In this document: positions 11,449-21,376 of the stretch, piece after piece
How the letters are laid out: each line of letters opens with the position of its first letter
How positions within the stretch are numbered: the first letter of the stretch is position 1
From: Archivesica marissinica
Lineage: Eukaryota; Mollusca; Bivalvia; Venerida; Vesicomyidae
Direction: 5' to 3'
Assembly (NCBI GenBank): GCA_014843695.1
Contig: CM026403.1
Span: 9,440,722-9,504,721, forward strand
DNA length: 64,000 nt
Program-made: the position numbers and the translations under genes
Notes under the pieces: generated by a model
Seen by the model: only the letters and a program-made list of their open reading frames with translations
The model's database searches: none
What the model was told of the DNA's origin: nothing

Positions 11449-11895
11449 ACATGTACTGTGTTAAGCAAAGACATGATATAGCTAAGCTAAGATTAGCATC
11501 ACACCAGTTGAATCGTATTGAAAGAAATGAAAGAAAATGCACTATATGTGAACGAAATTACAGTTAAGATGAATATAATGTTATAGTAATATGTCCAATA
11601 TAATGGTATCTTCATATTACAATCAACCAAGTATGTGGAACTGTATTGAACTGTTGTATACAACTAGCGCAAAAACTACTAAACAGGCTAGTTATATTTT
11701 GTATTAAAGCATTCAAACAGCGACTAAACCGTTTAGCATATTTGAATACGTACATTGATCAATTTCCAATTTAGATGAATGTTTATAATAGTTTATCTCG
11801 CTGTACATATTCACGCTTGTTCTGTATATAGCACAGATGACAATGCATGTAATGTTCTTGTCAAAAGTTGAATAAAGTGCTGTTCTATTCCATTC
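11449..11895 (+). pseudogene. Decayed LINE ORF2 3' end and 3'UTR
   Basis: From about 11493 one frame reads as a decayed LINE C-terminus: SHQLNRIERNERKCTICERN, a stop, DEYNVIVICP, a stop, then residues resembling the SMW..IELL region. This is the same Cys-x2-Cys ... Cys domain seen complete in LINE B (residues 968-986 there). At least two in-frame stops break it. The 3'UTR ends in GTTGAATAAAGTGCTGTTC at about 11867-11885, a poly(A)-signal-like end followed by simple sequence. It starts right after MITE M3. Confidence 0.75.
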
Positions 11896-12094
11896 TACTC
11901 ATAATGCGTAAGCTACCTATTGTCAAGTGGTATCGGATCGCCGTTTGAATCTTAATAAAGTGTATGAACGTACCTGCTGTCAGCAAATGGCTGGAGGTAG
12001 CCCTCAGTAGGGTGTAAGCAGCAACTGAAACAATGGACTACATGATTATAAATGTTGTATTTAACGTAGAACCAACATAGTGGGAGCAACTCAT
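11896..12094. other. Spacer
   Basis: No feature recognised. Confidence 0.45.
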
Positions 12095-12722
12095 TCAATG
12101 CCATCCATCTTCGCAATCTCATTCAGTCGTTGTCCGCGCGCCACAAACTCATTCAGTCGTTGTTCGTGCGCTGCAAACTCATGCAGGCGTGTGTCCGCGC
12201 GCCGCAAACTCATTCAGTCATTGTCCGCGCTCCGAAAACTCATGCATGCGTTATAACGCACGCCGCAAACTCATTCAGTCGTTGTCCGCGCGCCACAAAC
12301 GTATTCAGTCGTTGTCCGCGCACCGCAAACTCATTCAGGCGTTGTCCACACGCCGCAAACTTATTCAGTCTTTGTCCGCGCGCCACAAACTCATGCAGTC
12401 TTTGTCCGCGCGCCACAAACTCATTCAGTCTTTGTCCGCGCGTCACAAACTCATGCAGTCTTTGTCCGCGCGCCACAAACTCATTCAGTCTTTGTCCGCG
12501 CGTCACAAACTCATGCAGTCTTTGTCCGCGCGCCACAAACTCATGCAGTCTTTGTCCACGCGCCACAAACTCATTCAGTCTTTGTCCGCGCGCCACAAAC
12601 TCATTCAGTCGTTATCCGCGCGCCACAAACTCATTCAGTCGTAATCCGTGCACTACAAACTCATTCAGTCTTTATCCGCGCGCCACATACTCATTCAGTC
12701 TTTGACCGTGCGTCGCAATTTC
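12095..12722. repeat. 30-bp satellite, first array (about 20 units)
   Basis: Units share CGCCACAAACTCATTCAGTC followed by TTTGTCCGCG or GTTGTCCGCG. Because the period is 10 codons, all frames stay open and give 10-residue repeats (SLCPRATNSF on the plus strand, VARGQRLNEF on the minus). Edge units are diverged and central units (12370-12600) nearly identical, as expected of an array homogenised in the middle. The same satellite recurs at 18137-18430. Confidence 0.95.
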
Positions 12723-13003
12723 ATTATTTAAATAATAAAATTGGACTAAGTGAAGTTTGAAACTTATACAAGAGTGTTTTGGATATGAAAATCTAAGTGT
12801 TGCTTTAGAATAAGGATTTTGATTGTCGAAATTGATGACTTTGATGTGAGCTTATTTTGACATTTTACCTGCGAAAAGCTTCATTGGCGATATATGTAAA
12901 ACACAATCGCTTATATTGTCACTCAGTATATTTATAGACGATCCACGCTCAATTTACCTTGAGCTATACTGCATAGTGAACACTGCTAGAACACTGATCT
13001 AGT
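12723..13003. other. Possible 5'UTR of the following LINE ORF1
   Basis: AT-rich, non-coding sequence between the 30-bp array and the ORF1-like frame. Its assignment as leader sequence is inferred only from position. Confidence 0.35.
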
Positions 13004-13822
13004 CATGAGTATAAGCACGATACCGGACAAGAAGGGAGAGGCTTCATCGCCCGCAGACATGTCAGATTTGAAAAATCAAGGTTACTATCATCCGATAGCC
13101 AGCAGGATGTGACTGATGGATGCACAATCAGTTTAGACAATGATCAAATAGTACGGATCGCAGATGTATTGAAAGGAACTTTCGAGAATCAAATGTCAAG
13201 CCTGGTAACCAGCATTGTCAACGGTGTTCTTGGTGGTCTGCAGGAAAAGATCGCATCCCAGGCAAACGACATCACAGTACTACGAGAGCGATTGTGTCAA
13301 CTTGAGCAACGCGTGGACGATCTATCGAAAGAGGAAGACAGGTCCAACCAATACAGCCGGAGAAATTGTCCTAGAATATCAAGTATCAATGAATCTTTGG
13401 ACGAATCCACCGATAATATAGTTATGGGCGTAATTGCATCAATTGGTGCCAACATAAAGCTTGATGAAATAGACCGTACACATAGGTTGGGCAAACCTAA
13501 ACCACGTCTTCTTCCAGAAACAACGCTATTCCACGTCCAAGTGACATTATTATCACATTCGCCACATATCGAGCAAGGCAGAAAGTGTACAAACTTCGCT
13601 CGAATCTGAAATCTTCTGATAACTTCAAACATGTATATATCAATGAAGAACTCACAAAACAACGATGTAAATTATATTATGCTGCGCGCATGCTGGCTAA
13701 ACAAAAACTGGTGACCGGGACTTGGGACATCAGACGGCATGATACTCGTCAAATATAACGACGGCAACATACACAGATGTGAGACCATGAATGAACTAAA
13801 CAAACTTAAACGTGGACAGTAA
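13004..13822 (+). pseudogene. LINE ORF1-like protein, frameshifted
   Basis: Starts at ATG 13004 (MSISTIPDKKGE), shifts frame at about 13075, and continues open to 13609. The rest is recovered in other frames: residues around KVYKLRSNLKSSDNF at about 13590, then DGMILVKYNDGNIHRCE at about 13733, ending at TAA near 13820. The order fits non-LTR ORF1 proteins: a heptad-like coiled coil (ITVLRERLCQLEQRVDDLSK, 13270-13330), an RRM-like segment ending in the family-typical IDRTHRLGKP (13468-13497), and a basic C-terminal domain. About 270 codons in all. At least three frameshifts make it inactive. It would be an RNA-binding chaperone of retrotransposition. No RT follows directly. Confidence 0.8.
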
Positions 13823-13851
13823 CATTCCTCATGCATACTATCAATCAGTAG

Positions 13852-14060
13852 TATAAACACCGCACGATAATCACAACATTATCGGGAGAGTCCATTGACT
13901 TGGTATAGGTGTTTTATATTACTACTTCATATACAAATTGACTATTGTGTAGTCTATGCAATTGAATGGTAACGTTTGCCTATAAATAGTAACATAAAAA
14001 CACCTATAACAAGTCAATGGACTCTCCCGATAATGTTGTGATTATCGTGCGGTGTTTATA
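13852..14060. repeat. Long inverted repeat (about 65-bp arms, about 79-bp loop)
   Basis: The left arm, 13852-13916, begins TATAAACACCGCACGATAAT. The right arm, 13996-14060, ends ATTATCGTGCGGTGTTTATA. The arms pair with one mismatch and one extra base. The loop (13917-13995) is AT-rich. It begins about 30 bases after the ORF1 remnant stops. It could be a small foldback element or an inverted duplication; a transcript would form a long hairpin. Confidence 0.9.
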
Positions 14061-14697
14061 CACACTAGCCAATACTAGTAATCATACCACACTATGAATA
14101 ACATATCGTGCACGAGTAATATTGATTGTAATAACTGTACATTATATAAGAGCTCTATATTTAATGTTATATAAACATGACAATCGTGCAACATTAACTT
14201 TACATAACAATGGCAATATCTACGAACCACGTGTACCTGTTGAGCATGACATACTAGTAATAAGTTTGACCCAATCACTGTCTCGTCAACGATATACCAT
14301 GATTGCTCTATCTGATAACGATACACCTATACGCTATTATAACACGTGTTCTGCTGAGATGCGTAGTATTACAGGTAGATGAGAACAACAATACAGCGAT
14401 ACCGTATTAACCGGCACACATTTAGTCAGGTACCAATCTACACTTTAGTTTGAGAAAGCATATCTTTACAGTCGCATATCTGCTCCTTACATAGGAGCAC
14501 TAGTGTCCGGGTTGGTGGGGTTCCGTTGTAGTTGCGCTTACTGTAACGTACTGGTATTGACTTGACCAACTACTTGGTTTCGATGTATCTATGTGCACTA
14601 ATCAGGTGTATTTAAACATCAATAACGCGCTATCCACATCTACTCTGTAATAATATTTCTATGCATTGCCGTATATATAGTGTATGTAGTGATGTGG
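14061..14697. other. Non-repetitive spacer
   Basis: About 640 bases with a short plus-strand open frame (14122-14382, 86 codons) and overlapping minus frames. No domain, signal peptide or repeat is recognised, so no gene is called. Confidence 0.45.
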
Positions 14698-15010
14698 GTG
14701 AAGTTAGCAGTGAGCAGTGTACTGCTGTACTGCTGGCAGTGAGCAGTGTACTGCTGTACTGCTAGCAGTGACAAGTGAGTAGTGTAATCCAGCAGTGAGT
14801 TATGTATTCTAGTAGTGAATGATGTGTATATGCCAAATTTCGAAAATAAATAAATAAAAATAATAACATTTTTTTTTTTTATCTTTTTCCGTACTGCATC
14901 TTTCCGTACTGCTTTTCTGGCAGTGAGCAGTGGGGAATGTACGAGTAGTGTATTCCAGCAGTGGGTAGTGTAATCCAGCAGTGAGTGGTGTATTGTAGTA
15001 GTGAATGAAG
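14698..15010. repeat. Degenerate short tandem repeats rich in GCAGTGAGCAGTG
   Basis: Two blocks of imperfect repeats. The first, 14698-14820, includes two near-identical copies of GTGAGCAGTGTACTGCTGTA. The second, 14920-15010, carries CAGCAGTGGGTAGTGTAATC. They are separated by AT-rich sequence with a T13 run at about 14870-14882. Short self-complementary pieces (GTACTGCT and AGCAGTGTAC) are frequent. Confidence 0.7.
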
Positions 15011-15043
15011 TGTAAATGCAAATTTTCGATGTAGTGCTATATA

Positions 15044-15660
15044 TGTATATTGTTGCAGGGTATGTACAATGTGAACTTACCCAATATTGCAATGTAGTGA
15101 TTTGCACATTGTTGTAGAACAAGTACTATAATTATGCAAAGTAGTGATACATATACGAACATACCTTGTAGGTATGTACTATATACATTGTGCAATTATC
15201 CAATGCTGCAACGGAGTGATACATATACGAACATACCTTGTAGGTATGTACTATATACATTGTGCAATTATCCAATGCTGCAACGGAGTGATACATATAC
15301 GAACATACCTTGTAGGTATGTACTATATACATTGTGCAATTATCCAATGCTGCAACGGAGTGATACATATACGAACATATCTTGTAGGTATGTACTATAT
15401 ACATTGTGCAATTATCCAATGCTGCAACGGAGTGATACATATACGAACATACCTTGTAGGTATGTACTATATACATTGTGCAATTATCCAATGCTGCAAC
15501 GGAGTGATACATATACGAACATACCTTGTAGGTATGTACTATATTACATTGTGCAATTATCCAATGCTGCAACGGAGTGATACATATACGAACATACCTT
15601 GTAGGTATGTACTATATACATTGTGCAATTATCCAATGCTGCAACGGAGTGATACAATTT
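15044..15660. repeat. 72-bp tandem array, about 7 units plus a diverged leader
   Basis: Units start at 15144, 15216 and so on, with a 72-bp period and near identity. One unit has ATATCTTG for ATACCTTG, and the unit near 15540 has a single-base insertion. Each unit contains the perfect hairpin CATACCT-TGT-AGGTATG and the segment CAATTATCCAATGCTGCAAC. Diverged units lie at 15044-15143. The period is 24 codons, which explains open frames on both strands. Confidence 0.95.
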
Positions 15661-15699
15661 ATATGTAGCTTGCCTACGTTGTTGTAAACAAGTTCTGTG

Positions 15700-16190
15700 T
15701 ACAACGTGATATTAATTCAATGTCGCAATGTAGTGTGTATGTACATAGTTGTAAAACATGTACTATGTACAATGTGAAAATATCCAATGTCGCAATGTAA
15801 TGTGTGTGTACATTGTTGTAAAACATGTACTATGTACAATGTGAAAATATCTAATGTCGCAATGTAATGTGTGTGTGTACATTGTTGTAAAACATGTACT
15901 ATGTACAATGTGAAAATATCCAATGTCGCAATGTAATGTGTGTGTACATTGTTGTAAAACATGTACTATGTACAATGTGAAAATATCTAATGTCGCAATG
16001 TAATGTGTGTGTGTACATTGTTGTAAAACATCTACTATGTACAATGTGAAAATATCCAATGTCGCAATGTAGTGTGTTTGAACATAGTTGTAAAACATGT
16101 ACTATGTACAATGTGAAAATATCCAATGTCGCAATGTAGTGATATAAATGTACGTTGATGTAAAACATCTACCATCTACAACGTGTAAAT
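15700..16190. repeat. 67-69-bp tandem array, about 7 units
   Basis: Units contain AATGTCGCAATGTAATGTG, a variable (GT)2-4 run, CATTGTTGTAAAACATG and ACTATGTACAATGTGAAAA. Each holds the short hairpin TGTAC-TAT-GTACA. Length differences between units come from the GT run. It lies next to the 72-bp array, and the diverged units at 15044-15143 resemble both, so the two arrays may share an origin. Confidence 0.92.
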
Positions 16191-16374
16191 AGGTGTATAT
16201 ATATGTATATGTATGTATATGTGTATGTATGTGTATATATGTATGTATATACATGTATATGTGTATGTATGTGTATATATATGTATATATATGTGTGCGT
16301 ATATGTGTGCGTATGCGTATGTATATATGTATGTGTGTGTGTGTATATGTATATATGTATATAGATATACATCG
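16190..16374. repeat. (TATG/TATA/TGTA)n microsatellite
   Basis: An alternating purine-pyrimidine tract of about 185 bases built from TATG, TATA and GTGT. Long open frames of Y, I, T and H on the minus strand are by-products. Confidence 0.93.
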
Positions 16375-16499
16375 ATGTATGGCATATACAGTGTATAACT
16401 GTTCAATGCCTCCATGCATCAATGTATCGGTTCATCATTGTGGCACTACTCAATGATGACTAGCAGTCGACCGTTTCCAAACCATACTGCCTTATCTAG

Positions 16500-16826
16500 T
16501 ACATCATAACATTACTGATATATGCGTTACTATCTCTGACCGATACTGCATGTACATATCGCATAATACTGTATACTGCCATACGTAATCGCATCACTTT
16601 GTTACATGTCGTTGCTTTTGTTGCTGTCATATTTAATCACATGCCATTGTTACAATTTTTACTTTCTCTTTCCGATACTGCCATACATAACCACACCACA
16701 TTTACACATGTTGAACATCCTGTTACCGATACTGCCATACTGAACCACATCACTTTGTTTTTAGCTGTACTGTCTCTTACCGATCCTTCCATACTTAATC
16801 ACGTCATATTTTATCATTTTACATTC
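16500..16826. repeat. Degenerate ~65-bp repeats around CCGATACTGCCATAC
   Basis: CCGATACTGC, CCGATACTGCCATAC and CCGATCCTTCCATAC recur at about 16541, 16673, 16726 and 16780. Each is followed by an AACCACA or AATCACG stretch. The copies are too diverged for a clean period. The plus-strand open frame at 16599-16886 runs across them and is not a convincing gene. Confidence 0.55.
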
Positions 16827-17437
16827 TTAGTCAACTATAGTTCATGCTATAGCAAACCGCTTCCACGTATACTAAGCCTATACTAATCATACATACATTC
16901 TTAGTCAACTATAGTTCATGCTATAGCAAACCGCTTCCAAGTATACTCTATACTAATCATACATACATTCTTAGTCAACTATAGTTCATGCTATAGCAAA
17001 CCGCTTCCACGTATACTCTATACTAATCATACATACATCTTAGTCAACTATAGTTCATGCTATAGCAAACCGCCCAAACCAACAACAACAACACTTAGTC
17101 AACTATAGTTCATGCTATAGCAAACCGCTTCCACGTATACCTATACTAATCATACATACACTCTTAGTCAACTAGTTCATGCTATAGCAAACCGCTTCCA
17201 AGTATACTCTATACTAATCATACATACATCTTAGTCAACTATAGTTCATGCTATAGCAAACCGCTTCCACGTATACTCTATACTAATCATACATACATTC
17301 TTAGTCAACTATAGTTCATGCTATAGCAAACCGCTTCCACGTATACTCTATACTAATCATACATACATTCTTAGTCAACTATAGTTCATGCTATAGCAAA
17401 CCGCTTCCAAGTATACTCTATACTAATCATACATACT
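16827..17437. repeat. 70-bp tandem array, about 9 units
   Basis: Units read CTTAGTCAACTATAGTTCAT, then GCTATAGCAAACCGCTTCCA, then CGTATACTCTATACTAATC. Each contains the palindrome AACTATAGTT and paired CTATAG boxes. One unit (about 17040-17095) is broken: after CAAACCGC it switches to CCAAACCAACAACAACAAC and then resumes. It directly precedes the LINE remnant. Confidence 0.95.
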
Positions 17438-17616
17438 AGTACTATTGAACTGGTATCTTTAATGGCCATATCATTTTACTCATTGTTCACTTGCTATGAC
17501 ACATGCGGAAATGGGGTTGCGTCCTGTCTACCTTCCTTCGTTTTCGTCTTCTTGTTAATTACCTCCACCCGAAAGATTCATGACGACTCTAACAGCTATT
17601 ACCTCTATCCACCTTA
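17438..17616 (+). other. Probable 5'UTR of the LINE remnant
   Basis: Non-repetitive, pyrimidine-rich sequence without an earlier usable ATG in frame. Assigned as leader only by position before the 2A-containing frame. Confidence 0.35.
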
Positions 17617-18139
17617 ATGTTGCGTCATTATAAACCGACTTATCTTAGCCGTCATGTTTCTTTTAACCTGGACAAAAGTATATTCCCCTCTCCTATTGTA
17701 AAACCGCTGACAGCAGGTGCTGCGTGTATACCACACATACTATTACTACTGGCTGGCGATGTCGAACTTAATCCAGGCCCTGTACCTAACCATAGTAATC
17801 ATGCTACCACATCTGATCCCTATATCAAACTAACTAACACTGGACTTAGCATTATGCACTTAAATATACAAAGCTTGAAACCCAAAATAGATATCCTGGC
17901 CATCGAAGCTCAACCATATGACATTTTAGTTTTCACCGAAACATGATTATCGTCATCCACACCCAACGACGCACTACATATCCTCTTGTAACCTCAACCG
18001 TCTGCGGAACGATCTCAACTGGGAAACCCTTCCATCGAGACGTAAAGACCATAGGTGTATTATCTTCTTTAAAATGAGGAACAATCTAACTCCCACATAT
18101 CTTTCTAACATCATACCACAACAACCCATTCAAACCTAT
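17617..18139 (+). pseudogene. Non-LTR retrotransposon ORF, internally deleted, with N-terminal 2A-like motif
   Basis: The frame opens at ATG 17617. Residues 42-55 read LLLLAGDVELNPGP, an exact 2A consensus (D-V-E-x-N-P-G-P). Residues 76-109 match the start of an EEP/AP endonuclease: GLSIMHLNIQSLKPKID, then YDILVFTET. The next codon is TGA (17944-17946) where the family has Trp, and the frame continues (LSSSTPNDALHI) to about 17983. At about 17990 the sequence jumps to the C-terminus of the polyprotein (RLRNDLNWETLPSRRKD, then FYKM-like FFKMRNNLTPTYL). Most of the endonuclease and all RT motifs are missing. 2A-like motifs at the N-terminus of non-LTR ORFs are known from sea urchin and trypanosome elements. 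The copy is dead by deletion and nonsense change. Confidence 0.85.
17758..17781 (+). other. 2A-like ribosome-skipping motif (DVELNPGP)
   Basis: Eight codons, Asp48 to Pro55 of the frame starting at 17617, preceded by the hydrophobic LLLLAG typical of active 2A sequences. In known 2A peptides the ribosome skips the bond between the final Gly and Pro. Here that would release a 54-residue leader from the endonuclease-RT protein. Activity is inferred from the motif. Confidence 0.85.
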
Positions 18140-18430
18140 GCCGCAAACTCATTCAGTCTTTGACAGCACGCCACAAACTCATTCAGTCTTTGACCGCGCG
18201 CCGCAAACTCATTCAGTCTTTGACCGCGCGCCGCAAACTCATTCAGTCTTTGACCGCGCGCCGCAAACTCATTCATTCATTGTTCGCGCGCCGAAAATTC
18301 ATTAATTCGTTGTCCGCGCGCCGAAAACTCATGCAGGCGTTGACCGCACGCCGCAAACTCATTCAGTCTTTGACCGTGCGCCGCAAACTCATTCAGTCTT
18401 TGTCCACGCGCCGCAAACTCATTCAGTCGA
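18137..18430. repeat. 30-bp satellite, second array (about 10 units)
   Basis: Same family as 12095-12722, with CGCCGCAAACTCATTCAGTC followed by TTTGACCGCG. It begins exactly where the LINE C-terminal frame ends (QTYAANSFSL), so the first unit is fused in frame to the retrotransposon remnant. GAAAACTCATGCAGGCG variants at about 18290-18340 match variant units of the first array (about 12230). Confidence 0.94.
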
Positions 18431-18769
18431 GCCGCATACTGTTACTATTTAGCCGGCTATTAAATATTCGATATGGTAGTTGACAGGCATTTATATAGAC
18501 TACCTGTATATTTATTGTACAAAAATTGCGACACAAATTTCATTATTCCAAATACTTCCTTTATCGTATATCTCAAATTTCCTGTGGTTAATACATTTGA
18601 CATGTTCTTATTTATTTCTTCCAGTTGTATTTGTAATAATGACAAGCCTGACGAGCTCTGCATTCTTCCCATATTTGATTTTGTACTTTTCGGTTTTCCC
18701 TCTTTTTTGGCTTTTGTGTATCAATAAGGTTTGTGAAGCGGGTATCTAACACACACTAAACATCTAGGT
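18431..18769 (+). other. Possible LINE 3' flank; no gene
   Basis: Non-repetitive, T-rich sequence ending just before the next array. Overlapping short plus-strand frames (18473-18727 and 18480-18749) are hydrophobic by T-richness and show no domain. It may be 3'UTR of the deleted LINE, interrupted by the 30-bp satellite. Confidence 0.4.
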
Positions 18770-20250
18770 AACTATTCGCGAATAAACATCTCAATAAACA
18801 TCTGAATAAACACCTGGCTGTGTATTCGCCAATAAACATCTCAATAAACATCTCAATAAACATCTGAATACACACCTGGCTGTGTATTCGCCAATAAACA
18901 TCTCAATAAACATCTCAATAAACACCTGGCTGTGTATTCGCCAATAAACATCTCAATAAACATCTGAATACACACATGGCTGTGTATTCGCCAATAAACA
19001 TCTCAATAAACATCTCAATAAACACCTGGCTGTGTATTCGCCAATAAACATCTCAATAAACATCTGAATAAACACATGGCTGTGTATTCGCCAATAAACA
19101 TCTCAATAAACATCTGAATACACACATGGCTGTGTATTCGCCAATAACACCAATAAACATCTCAATAAACACCTGGCTGTGTATTCGCCAATAAACATCT
19201 CAATAAACATCTGAATACACACATGGCTGTGTATTCGCCAATAAACATCTCAATAAACATCTCAATAAACACCTGGCTGTGTATTCGCCAATAAACATCT
19301 CAATAAACATCTCAATAAACACCTGGCTGTGTATTCGCCAATAAACATCTCAATAAACATCTCAATAAACACCTGGCTGTGTATTCGCCAATAAACATCT
19401 CAATAAACACCTGGCTGTGTATTCGCCAATAAACATCTCACTAAACATCTCAATAAACACCTGGCTGTGTATTCGCCAATAAACATCTCAATAAACATCT
19501 GAATACACACATGGCTGTGTATTTGCCAATACACATCTGAATAAACACCTGGCTGTGTATTCGCCAATAAACATCTCAATAAACACCTGGCTGTGTATTC
19601 GCCAATAAACATCTCAATAAACATCTGAATACACACATGGCTGTGTATTCGCCAATAAACATCTCAATAAACATCTCAATAAACACCTGGCTGTGTATTC
19701 GCCAATAAACATCTCAATAAACATCTCAATAAACACCTGGCTGTGTATTCGCCAATAAACATCTCAATAAACATCTCAATAAACACCTGGCTGTGTATTC
19801 GCCAATAAACATCTCAATAAACACCTGGCTGTGTATTCGCCAATAAACATCTCACTAAACATCTCAATAAACACCTGGCTGTGTATTCGCCAATAAACAT
19901 CTCAATAAACATCTGAATACACACATGGCTGTGTATTCGCCAATAAACATCTGAATAAACACCTGGCTGTGTATTCGCCAATAAACATCTGAATAAACAC
20001 CTGGCTGTGTATTCGCCAATAAACATCTGAATAAACACCTGGCTGTGTATTCGCCAATAAACATCTGAATAAACACCTGGCTGTGTATTCGCCAATAAAC
20101 ATCTGAATAAACACCTGGCTGTGTATTCGCCAATAAACATCTGAATAAACACCTGGCTGTGTATTCGCCAATAAACATCTGAATAAACACCTGGCTGTGT
20201 ATTCGCCAATAAATATCTTAATATACACATGGCTATGTATTCGCCATTAA
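18770..20250. repeat. 38/50-bp compound tandem array
   Basis: The basic unit is about 38 bp: CTGGCTGTGTATTCGCCAAT, AAACATCTGAATAAACAC. Many units carry one extra 12-bp module (AATAAACATCTC), giving 50 bp, and a few more carry further modules. The 5' two thirds are mainly 50-bp units and the last part (about 19930-20200) is a clean run of 38-bp units. The internal 12-bp micro-repeat explains the length switching. Minus-strand open frames with a 38-residue period are by-products. Confidence 0.95.
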
Positions 20251-20543
20251 TATCTGAATAACCAACTACCATCTACACGCCAACTTTACAGGCCTCAATA
20301 ATAGTGCTACAACAACGTAACTTCACTATTAAATTGAAGTCACACTGTTTTACATATGTCCCGTGAACCTTCACATACATATATTATCCACTCAACATAT
20401 CATATTTTTCAAAGAGGTTCATTACAATATATATATATTGCACTCATTAATTATTATTAATGTGTATAATAAATAACACTATAACATTTAGTCCAAGATA
20501 TATCCATAAACAGCCGGAATTGTATTGTTCGTGTTTACAAAAG
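20251..20543. other. AT-rich spacer
   Basis: About 290 bases with no recognised feature. Confidence 0.45.
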
Positions 20544-20760
20544 TTTATAAAAATTTATTTAACTCGATTGCGAAACAAGTTCTTATAACTTATATTAATC
20601 ACCCTCGAAACCTCATTCCTGATGGAATCCATCACCACGAGGGAGAGAGAAGAGGCAACGTGGAATTTAAATGCCTTGCCTAAGGGCACAATCGTAACGG
20701 CTCCAGTGAGGCTCGAACTCCGGACCTTTCGCACCTGAAGCGAACGCGCTACCACTGCGG
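20544..20760 (-). mobile_element. SINE family A, nearly full-length
   Basis: Minus-strand copy. The 3' end is AGTTAAATAAATTTTTATAA, the body includes GGCATTTAAATTCCACGTTG, and the head carries a B-box-like GTTCGAGCCTC and the A-box remnant CCGCAGTGGTAGCGCG. The 5' edge is cut at about 20760, where ACGAACGGACGAAC begins. Confidence 0.88.
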
Positions 20761-21311
20761 ACGAACGGACGAACAGTTGAAAGCTTACCTATAAGAATAA
20801 TGCATCGCATCACTTTCTGAAGCATAGGTGGTGGCATTCTGCACGTGTTTCAAGTAAGTCTGTTCCGTGCACGATTATGTTTTGGTCACATGTACGTTAT
20901 ACTGGCGATATAGCACGTGCCAACCTATATATCCAACTTGAGCGTACTGATCCGCATTATACAATGATTGATTCGTCCACACGACATTGTTTTACCATAT
21001 CTGCAGTCCTAAACATAATTCAGTCTCACATTACTCGTGTTGTAGGTGTCGCGGATTGTTCACGTGGATTATTATTGGTTTATTTGTGTTACCCGATACG
21101 GGTATTGTCAGTACAAATTGTCATGGAATCCTCGCGGGATTGACTCTTCCGTCGTAATGCTATGATTGAAGTGATCACGTGGAGGATATAACTAGGAGAG
21201 ATGCAACCCTGCAGGGTATTTATACAGTGCTATATAGTAGATGTGAGTGAACACTTCGCTATCCGCCATGGCCACATGCCGTGACCGACTTCTCCCCCAA
21301 ACCGACAGACA
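20761..21311. other. Non-repetitive spacer
   Basis: Contains one plus-strand open frame (20877-21143, 88 codons) with no recognised domain or signal peptide. I do not call a gene. Confidence 0.45.
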
Positions 21312-21376
21312 GCGGCGTGGCGTGGCGGGGCGGGGCGGGACGGGGTAGGGCAGGGCAGGGCAGGGCAGGACAGGGC
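21312..21376 (+). repeat. G-rich tract with G-quadruplex potential
   Basis: Successive runs of three to four G separated by one or two bases: GGCGGGGCGGGGCGGGACGG, then GGTAGGGCAGGGCAGGGCAG. It includes GC-box-like GGGGCGGGG. It is strikingly GC-rich against an AT-rich background. A TATAAATA motif lies at 21487-21494. Promoter function is possible but unproven. Confidence 0.7.

Noticed and set aside
12130..12705. 191-codon Ser/Arg-rich frame with 10-residue repeats
   Set aside because: It is the translation of the 30-bp satellite. Three overlapping frames are equally open.
14122..14382. 86-codon plus-strand frame
   Set aside because: No domain, signal peptide, repeat or splice context. Length is within chance for this composition.
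13004..17946. One single LINE with ORF1 at 13004 and ORF2 at 17617
   Set aside because: The two frames are separated by 3.8 kb of hairpin, tandem arrays and unrelated sequence. They may once have belonged together, but nothing in the sequence shows it.
20877..21143. 88-codon plus-strand frame
   Set aside because: No recognisable features and no supporting promoter or splice signals close by.
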